Assembly (NCBI RefSeq): GCF_018889955.1
Contig: NZ_CP076545.1
Span: 1,178,001-1,242,000 of the forward strand
Length of the DNA: 64,000 nt
Direction: 5' to 3'
Source: Collinsella sp. zg1085
Lineage (GTDB): Bacteria; Actinomycetota; Coriobacteriia; Coriobacteriales; Coriobacteriaceae
The notes below the pieces were generated by a model. That model worked only from the letters and a program-made list of their open reading frames with translations. It had not been told where the DNA came from and ran no database searches. Positions within the stretch are counted from its first letter, which is position 1, and each line of letters opens with the position of its first letter. The translations under genes and the position numbers were made by a program. This document shows, in pieces, positions 59,346 through 64,000 of this stretch.

Positions 59346-61700
59346 ATGGAGCAACTCAAATTTGATATTACCGGCATGACCTGCGCTTCTTGCCAAGCTC
59401 ATGTTGAGCGGGCAGTGCGTGCGCAAAACGGTGTTACAAAGGTACAGGTTAACCTGCTTGCAGGGACTATGACCGTTGACATAGATGATGAGATTATATC
59501 GACAGCAGATATTGTGCGCGCGGTTGAGCACGCGGGCTATGGTGCCAAGCCGCTTCCCACTAGCTCGGCAGCTGTGCACATACATCAATCAGACCAAACA
59601 GGCATATCTGCAAAAGCTACTACTCAAGCGCAGTTGCGCACAAGCGAAAAACTTCATCTCGAAGCTGAAAGCATGAAACAACGCTTAGGCGTCTCTCTTA
59701 TCTTTTGGGTTCCTCTTCTCTATCTTGGCATGGGACACATGCTCAACTGGCCACTCCCTACCGCACTTGCCGGACACGAGCACATGATGAGCCTAGCGCT
59801 TATTATGCTGCTCCTCACCATACCGATTGTTGTTGTTAATAAGACCTATTTCACACGGGGACTCCGAGCTTTGTTTCGTCGTATGCCCACCATGGATACC
59901 CTCATCGCTATCGGTGCTGGCGCAAGTCTTGTCTGGTCGGTCTATGCCCTGTTTATTATGGCTGAGCAGCTGGGACAAGCTGATATACACGGTGCTATGA
60001 CAACTGCTATGGACAATCTCTACTTTGAAGCAGCGGGCACCATTTTAACGCTTGTAACGGTTGGCAAATACCTCGAGGTGCACTCTAAAGCCCAAACCGG
60101 CAGCGCCTTAGAACAGCTCATGCAACTTGCCCCTCAAACAGCCCTCCTTGTTGATGAAGATGGTCATGAAGAACGCATTGATGCGCAACTTATACAAATT
60201 GGTCAGCATATTCGCGTGCTTCCCGGTGAGGCAATTGCGGCAGACGGAATTGTTATTTCGGGAAGTTCAAGCGTTGATGAAAGTATGTTAAGCGGTGAAA
60301 GCATTCCGGTCGAAAAAGAACTAGGCGATACCGTCTCTCAGGCAACCGTCAACGGGTCTGGAAGCTTTGTATTTCAAGCAACCCACGTTGGTGTAGATAC
60401 CACTCTCGCGCAAATTATCAAACTCGTAGAAGACGCAAATGCCACCAAAGCTCCTATTTCTCGCTTGGCCGATAGAGTTTCGGCGGTCTTTGTGCCAGCG
60501 ATACTCCTTATTGCTGCACTCACGTTTGTAGCATGGCTTGCCCTTGGACAAGGCATGCACCCTGCACTCACGGCGGCGGTAGCGGTACTCGTTATCAGCT
60601 GTCCATGTGCTCTAGGTTTGGCAACCCCTGTTGCTATTATGGTTGGCACTGGTCGTGGCGCTGCAGCAGGAATCCTATTCAAATCGGCCGAAGCTCTTGA
60701 GCATCTTCGCGAAATTGATACGGTGGTGCTCGATAAAACAGGGACCATTACCACTGGCCTCCCCGCAGTCACCGATATATACCTTGCAACTGCTCCTGAC
60801 GACACACCGGTTATACGTGAAAAAGCTTTCCTCAAACTCGCTGCGGCGCTTGAGCACAATAGTGAACATCCTCTTGCACAGGCCATCCTTCGCTACACTC
60901 AAGAGCAAGGCATTGTAGCCCGGCCCGTTGAAAACTTCTCTGCAATACCTGGCCAGGGTGTTATGGCAACTGAGGGAGGGCAGAAGCTCTTTGCTGGCAA
61001 TGCGCGCATGCTTGAAGCAGCTGGGATTCAAATTCCTCAAGACCTTGCCGAGCAGCTCAGCGCTGCGGGAAAAACTCCCCTTTACCTTGCGCGCAATGAC
61101 GAATACCTAGGTTGTATCGCCGTTGCAGACACCGTAAAGGAAGGTAGCAAACAGGCAATACAGGCTCTCAAGCAACAACATATCTCAGTTTATATGCTCA
61201 CAGGTGATACGCGCGGCACTGCCAAGGCTATCGGCGCTCAGGTGAATCTTGACGCAGATACCTGCATAGCAGAGGTCTTGCCATCTGAAAAAGAAGCTGT
61301 CATCAAGCGCCTCCAAGAGGCTGGGCATAAGGTTGCCATGGTAGGAGATGGCATTAACGACTCCCCCGCTCTTGCTCGCGCCCACGTTGGCATCGCCATT
61401 GGAACAGGAGCTGATATTGCAAAAGAAGGTGCTGATGTAATCCTGTTGCACAGCGACCTTATGGACGTCGTGCGTGCTCACCGGCTCTCCCAAGCGGTTA
61501 TACGCATTATTAAGCAAGACCTGTTTTGGGCTCTTATCTATAATGCCTGCGGTATCCCCCTTGCTGCCGGTCTTTTTATTCCGCTTACCGGCTGGCAGTT
61601 GAGCCCCTTATTTGGCGCGGCTGCCATGAGTCTCTCAAGCGTGAGCGTCGTGCTCAATGCACTCAGGCTGCAAAGTGTTTCGCTCTCAAAATCTAACTAA
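59346..61700 (+). CDS. copA: Copper-exporting P-type ATPase
   Basis: A 784-residue P1B-ATPase. One N-terminal HMA domain has GMTCASC (Cys13, Cys16). After eight membrane helices come the ion-site CPC (419-421), phosphorylation motif DKTGT (Asp463) and GDGIND (667-672). The CPC plus N-terminal CxxC and the CsoR box point to Cu(I) export. AAGGAG is 6 nt before the ATG. First gene of copA-copZ-csoR. Confidence 0.95.
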   Translation: MEQLKFDITGMTCASCQAHVERAVRAQNGVTKVQVNLLAGTMTVDIDDEIISTADIVRAVEHAGYGAKPLPTSSAAVHIHQSDQTGISAKATTQAQLRTSEKLHLEAESMKQRLGVSLIFWVPLLYLGMGHMLNWPLPTALAGHEHMMSLALIMLLLTIPIVVVNKTYFTRGLRALFRRMPTMDTLIAIGAGASLVWSVYALFIMAEQLGQADIHGAMTTAMDNLYFEAAGTILTLVTVGKYLEVHSKAQTGSALEQLMQLAPQTALLVDEDGHEERIDAQLIQIGQHIRVLPGEAIAADGIVISGSSSVDESMLSGESIPVEKELGDTVSQATVNGSGSFVFQATHVGVDTTLAQIIKLVEDANATKAPISRLADRVSAVFVPAILLIAALTFVAWLALGQGMHPALTAAVAVLVISCPCALGLATPVAIMVGTGRGAAAGILFKSAEALEHLREIDTVVLDKTGTITTGLPAVTDIYLATAPDDTPVIREKAFLKLAAALEHNSEHPLAQAILRYTQEQGIVARPVENFSAIPGQGVMATEGGQKLFAGNARMLEAAGIQIPQDLAEQLSAAGKTPLYLARNDEYLGCIAVADTVKEGSKQAIQALKQQHISVYMLTGDTRGTAKAIGAQVNLDADTCIAEVLPSEKEAVIKRLQEAGHKVAMVGDGINDSPALARAHVGIAIGTGADIAKEGADVILLHSDLMDVVRAHRLSQAVIRIIKQDLFWALIYNACGIPLAAGLFIPLTGWQLSPLFGAAAMSLSSVSVVLNALRLQSVSLSKSN

Positions 61701-61758
61701 TACCAACAACTCTAAGCCAACGTATTATCATCAAAGATAGCATGAGAAAGGAACCTAT

Positions 61759-61995
61759 ATGATTCGCTACACCATTTTGACTGAAGGACTACGCTGCGGA
61801 CATTGCGAAGCACGTGTGGAGGCGGCGCTGCTTAAGCTGGGGCAGGTACAGTCTGTCGATGCTAATTTTGAGCAGCAAGAAATTGAGCTTATCAGCGAGA
61901 GCGAGCTCGACGAAACAGCCATCACGCAGGCGATTGAGGGAGCAGGTTCATTTGGCGTGCGCTCTATTTCGCATGACTTACTCGCCAAGCTCTAA
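61759..61995 (+). CDS. HMA-domain copper chaperone (CopZ-like)
   Basis: A 78-residue HMA domain with metal motif LRCGHCEARVE (Cys13, Cys16). The usual MTCxxC is LRCGHC here; the His between the cysteines is uncommon for CopZ. It would hand Cu(I) to CopA. AAAGGA is 7 nt before the ATG. It lies between copA and csoR. Confidence 0.85.
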   Translation: MIRYTILTEGLRCGHCEARVEAALLKLGQVQSVDANFEQQEIELISESELDETAITQAIEGAGSFGVRSISHDLLAKL

Positions 61996-62008
61996 AGCAG
62001 GAACTACT

Positions 62009-62278
62009 ATGCAGGCCGACGCAGAACAGATTCTTCGCTTACTCAAAACAGCACGTGGACAAATTGATGGCATCATGCGCATGGTTGAGGCCGACCGTTA
62101 CTGTATCGATATTTCAACACAGCTCATGGCCACGCAGTCGCTCTTAGGAAAAACTAATGCTGAGGTATTAAAAGCCCATGTAAAAGGGTGCGTTGCAAGC
62201 GCCATACACACCGGAGATAATGCCCAGCAAACAGCAAAAATCAAAGAGATTGAACGTGTCATCGAAAAGCTGAGTTAG
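62009..62278 (+). CDS. csoR: CsoR-family copper-sensing repressor
   Basis: An 89-residue all-helical repressor. The Cu(I) ligands Cys32, His57 and Cys61 are in DRYCIDISTQ and LKAHVKGCV, the C-H-C pattern of CsoR. RLLKTARGQIDGIMRM is the DNA-binding-helix start. AGGA lies 6 nt before ATG 62009 and the copZ-like stop is 13 bp upstream. The longer frame to 61814 overlaps copZ and is not supported. It would release the 59290 operator when copper is high. Confidence 0.93.
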   Translation: MQADAEQILRLLKTARGQIDGIMRMVEADRYCIDISTQLMATQSLLGKTNAEVLKAHVKGCVASAIHTGDNAQQTAKIKEIERVIEKLS

Positions 62279-62356
62279 AGCAATCTTTTTCCACGCCTCG
62301 ACTATGCTATGAATTCTCACGAAAGTATGGGTATACCACATTAAGAGTATGTGTAA

Positions 62357-62376
62357 GCTACTACCATGGTAGTAGC
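62357..62376. promoter_or_regulatory. Perfect 20-bp palindrome upstream of the coiled-coil gene
   Basis: GCTACTACCATGGTAGTAGC is fully self-complementary, 30 bp before the start codon. Its lack of a loop suggests a protein-binding operator rather than an RNA terminator. Confidence 0.6.
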
Positions 62377-62406
62377 AATTGATTCGTACGCGCTTAGGAG
62401 CATGGG

Positions 62407-63819
62407 ATGGATGAACAAAACAAGCCCTCAAACAATGGGAGCAGCAAAAAACTCAGCGATAAGAGTCGCATTCCGGGCATTATGACGCGCGATGAATATG
62501 AACGCATAGGAGACGACCCTGAGCCGCTGCCACAGGGCTTTGAGATTATTTCGGGTACAGGCGGCACGCCTGCCCAAAAGCCAGCTCAAACCCAAAGCTC
62601 CGGTGCTCCATCGAGTATATCTTCTGAAATACTGCCAGAAGATGAAGAGCCATCACCTGCTGAATCTGCATTTTCGTCGGTCTCAGACTTCTTTAGCCAA
62701 GGGGCTCAAGCGCTCAAAAGCTTTGCGGCAGCAAAACGCGCCGTTGACGAAGCTCAGGCTGCCTACGCCGAAGCACATGATAATCATCAGGCACACATAC
62801 AAGAGCTCGAACATCGACGCGACATCATCAAACGCTTTGACAGCATTGTTCAAGAGCAAAATGCTCGGCAAGTAGCTGCTGAGGGTGAGCTTAATGCGGC
62901 TCAAGCTCAGCGCCAGCAGGTAGACACTGATATTGCCACGCTCAAAGATGAACTCAAGCAGATGAAAGACGCTGATACACAGACTGAGAAGCGCCTTAAG
63001 TCTGCAGTTGACGCTGCCGAGGCCAAGGAAGCAAGTGCACGAGAATCAGGTACACGACTCCAGCGCAGACTTGATGATGCGCGACGCAATCTCACCAAAG
63101 TAGAAGAAGAACGTATATCAGGCATTGCTGCTGCCGAACACGCTATTGAAACAGCGCGCATACGCCTACAAACCCTGCGCGAGGCCTTTGCCGAGGTGCA
63201 ACGCAACCCTTCTGCAAATACGGCAGCCTATTCTGTTCGCACATCTGAGCTACAAAATGACATTATTGAGGCGGTTGAGGAGCTGCGACTTGCTGAAGAA
63301 GCTCTGCCGCACATTGAGGCTGACCTTAAAGAGCAACTCACAACAGCACATGCCCTCGTTCAAGATGCCGAAGCCCCTATTAATAGCGCAAAGCAAGCAT
63401 TTCAAGCACTCACTGTAGAGGCTGACAGTGCGCGCGATACGCTTGATAAGGCAAAACAAGATGCTCAAAACCGCCAGCGAGAGCTACGTGAGCGCATATC
63501 AGAGCAAGAAAAAACTGCGCGGGAGCTAGCTCATGTGATAGCGGAAGCTACCGATGAACTCGATGATGCACGTGCACAACTGAGCGAAGCAAGCGATATT
63601 AAGGCACACCCTGAGCGCTTAGCCGAACTCGCAAGTTTAATTCAGCAAGAAGATGCACTGCTCACCAAACAGGCTGCTGAGCTTGCCCAGCTTGAAGCGC
63701 ACGCCAATCACGTTCGCGAGCAAACACGCGACTCACGCCTCAAGTTTATTGCCACTCTTGCAGGTGGCGCCATACTGATTGTGATACTGCTCGTTCTCTG
63801 GTTTATCTTTTTACGCTGA
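62407..63819 (+). CDS. Tail-anchored long coiled-coil protein
   Basis: A 470-residue protein of unknown function. Residues 1-95 are polar (MTRDEYERIGDDPEPLPQGF and Ser/Pro-rich stretches). Residues about 100-440 are almost continuous Glu/Ala/Gln/Lys-rich coiled coil. The last 22 residues are one membrane helix (TLAGGAILIVILLVLWFIFL) with a short end, so it is probably anchored at the C terminus with the coil in the cytoplasm. TAGGAG is 6 nt before the ATG. No enzymatic motif is seen. It may be a cell-envelope or division scaffold; this is a guess from shape. Confidence 0.8.
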   Translation: MDEQNKPSNNGSSKKLSDKSRIPGIMTRDEYERIGDDPEPLPQGFEIISGTGGTPAQKPAQTQSSGAPSSISSEILPEDEEPSPAESAFSSVSDFFSQGAQALKSFAAAKRAVDEAQAAYAEAHDNHQAHIQELEHRRDIIKRFDSIVQEQNARQVAAEGELNAAQAQRQQVDTDIATLKDELKQMKDADTQTEKRLKSAVDAAEAKEASARESGTRLQRRLDDARRNLTKVEEERISGIAAAEHAIETARIRLQTLREAFAEVQRNPSANTAAYSVRTSELQNDIIEAVEELRLAEEALPHIEADLKEQLTTAHALVQDAEAPINSAKQAFQALTVEADSARDTLDKAKQDAQNRQRELRERISEQEKTARELAHVIAEATDELDDARAQLSEASDIKAHPERLAELASLIQQEDALLTKQAAELAQLEAHANHVREQTRDSRLKFIATLAGGAILIVILLVLWFIFLR

Positions 63820-63911
63820 TGTCTTAGTTTTGCACGTCTTTTATTAGCGCTGCACAGAGGCTATTGCTAAGCACAGTATCACGCGCAAGACATCATAAAA
63901 CGCAACGCGCG

Positions 63912-64000
63912 CTACTCGATGAACATCGCATCGCCAAAGCTCAAGAAGCGATACTCCTCACGGATTGCCTCGGCATAGGCTTCCATAATCTGTTCGCGCG
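63912..64000 (-). CDS. queA: S-adenosylmethionine:tRNA ribosyltransferase-isomerase, C-terminal end
   Basis: The minus strand from the window edge reads REQIMEAYAEAIREEYRFLS then FGDAMFIE and a stop. This is the conserved QueA C terminus (AYxxAIxxxYRFxSFGDAMxI). QueA makes epoxyqueuosine on tRNA. Only 29 codons are in the window, so start and integrity cannot be judged. Confidence 0.88.
   Translation of the reverse strand, partial: REQIMEAYAEAIREEYRFLSFGDAMFIE

Noticed and set aside
61814-62008. N-terminal extension of the CsoR frame
   Set aside because: It overlaps copZ in another frame, and ATG 62009 has a ribosome site and gives the usual CsoR size.

Overview
The window looks like a piece of a moderate-GC actinobacterial chromosome, most likely class Coriobacteriia (Atopobium/Olsenella-like). 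That placement is an inference from the protein sequences (KUP transporter, XRE-fused AlaA-type aminotransferase, DUF3516 helicase, MarR-like protein with an RGG tail) and from GAAC-N4-GTTC LexA-type sites. No rRNA, tRNA, insertion sequence, phage or CRISPR array was seen. Most genes have a clear Shine-Dalgarno sequence 5-9 nt before the start, which decides most starts. Both edges cut genes: a PTS EIIBC gene on the left and queA on the right.

Layout. 1-9.9 kb is a sugar-use region: truncated PTS EIIBC, an esterase, a 6-phospho-beta-glucosidase, and a minus-strand operon of COG2407-type isomerase, split transketolase and FGGY kinase, controlled by a LacI-family regulator whose probable operators recur upstream of three units. 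9.9-13.3 kb is argG-argH, preceded by what reads as a complete ribosome-mediated arginine attenuator: promoter, 36-codon leader peptide ending RRRRTIARRR, competing hairpins and a terminator. 13.3-29.7 kb is mostly housekeeping: HAD phosphatase, Kup, PolA, M18 aminopeptidase, Nim-like flavoprotein, YaaA, ferritin-like protein, a PARG-like protein with an altered catalytic motif, UvrA and an LtaS-like enzyme. 29.7-38.5 kb holds two flavoproteins, Mrp, UvrB, a lytic transglycosylase, CoaE and an MFS exporter.

38.5-44.9 kb is the most unusual part. A TerB-N/TerB-C protein overlaps a BrxD-like (DUF2791) ATPase gene, and a divergently flanked Fur-family gene separates them from a BrxHI/Lhr-like helicase. 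LexA-type boxes lie in front of both the TerB-BrxD unit and the helicase, and similar boxes precede uvrA and uvrB. I read this as a DNA-damage-inducible TerB-BrxD-BrxHI DNA-processing or defence module.

45-59.1 kb holds a Crp-type regulator, Elp3, a membrane-anchored spermidine-synthase-fold protein, a methyltransferase, a TrmB-Ski2-like helicase pair, an RGG-tailed winged-helix protein, an XRE-aminotransferase fusion with an internal ribosome binding site, and an Rrf2/cysK/mnmA sulfur group. 59.1-62.3 kb is a copA-copZ-csoR copper operon with a CsoR-type operator. 62.4-63.8 kb encodes a tail-anchored coiled-coil protein behind a perfect 20-bp palindrome.
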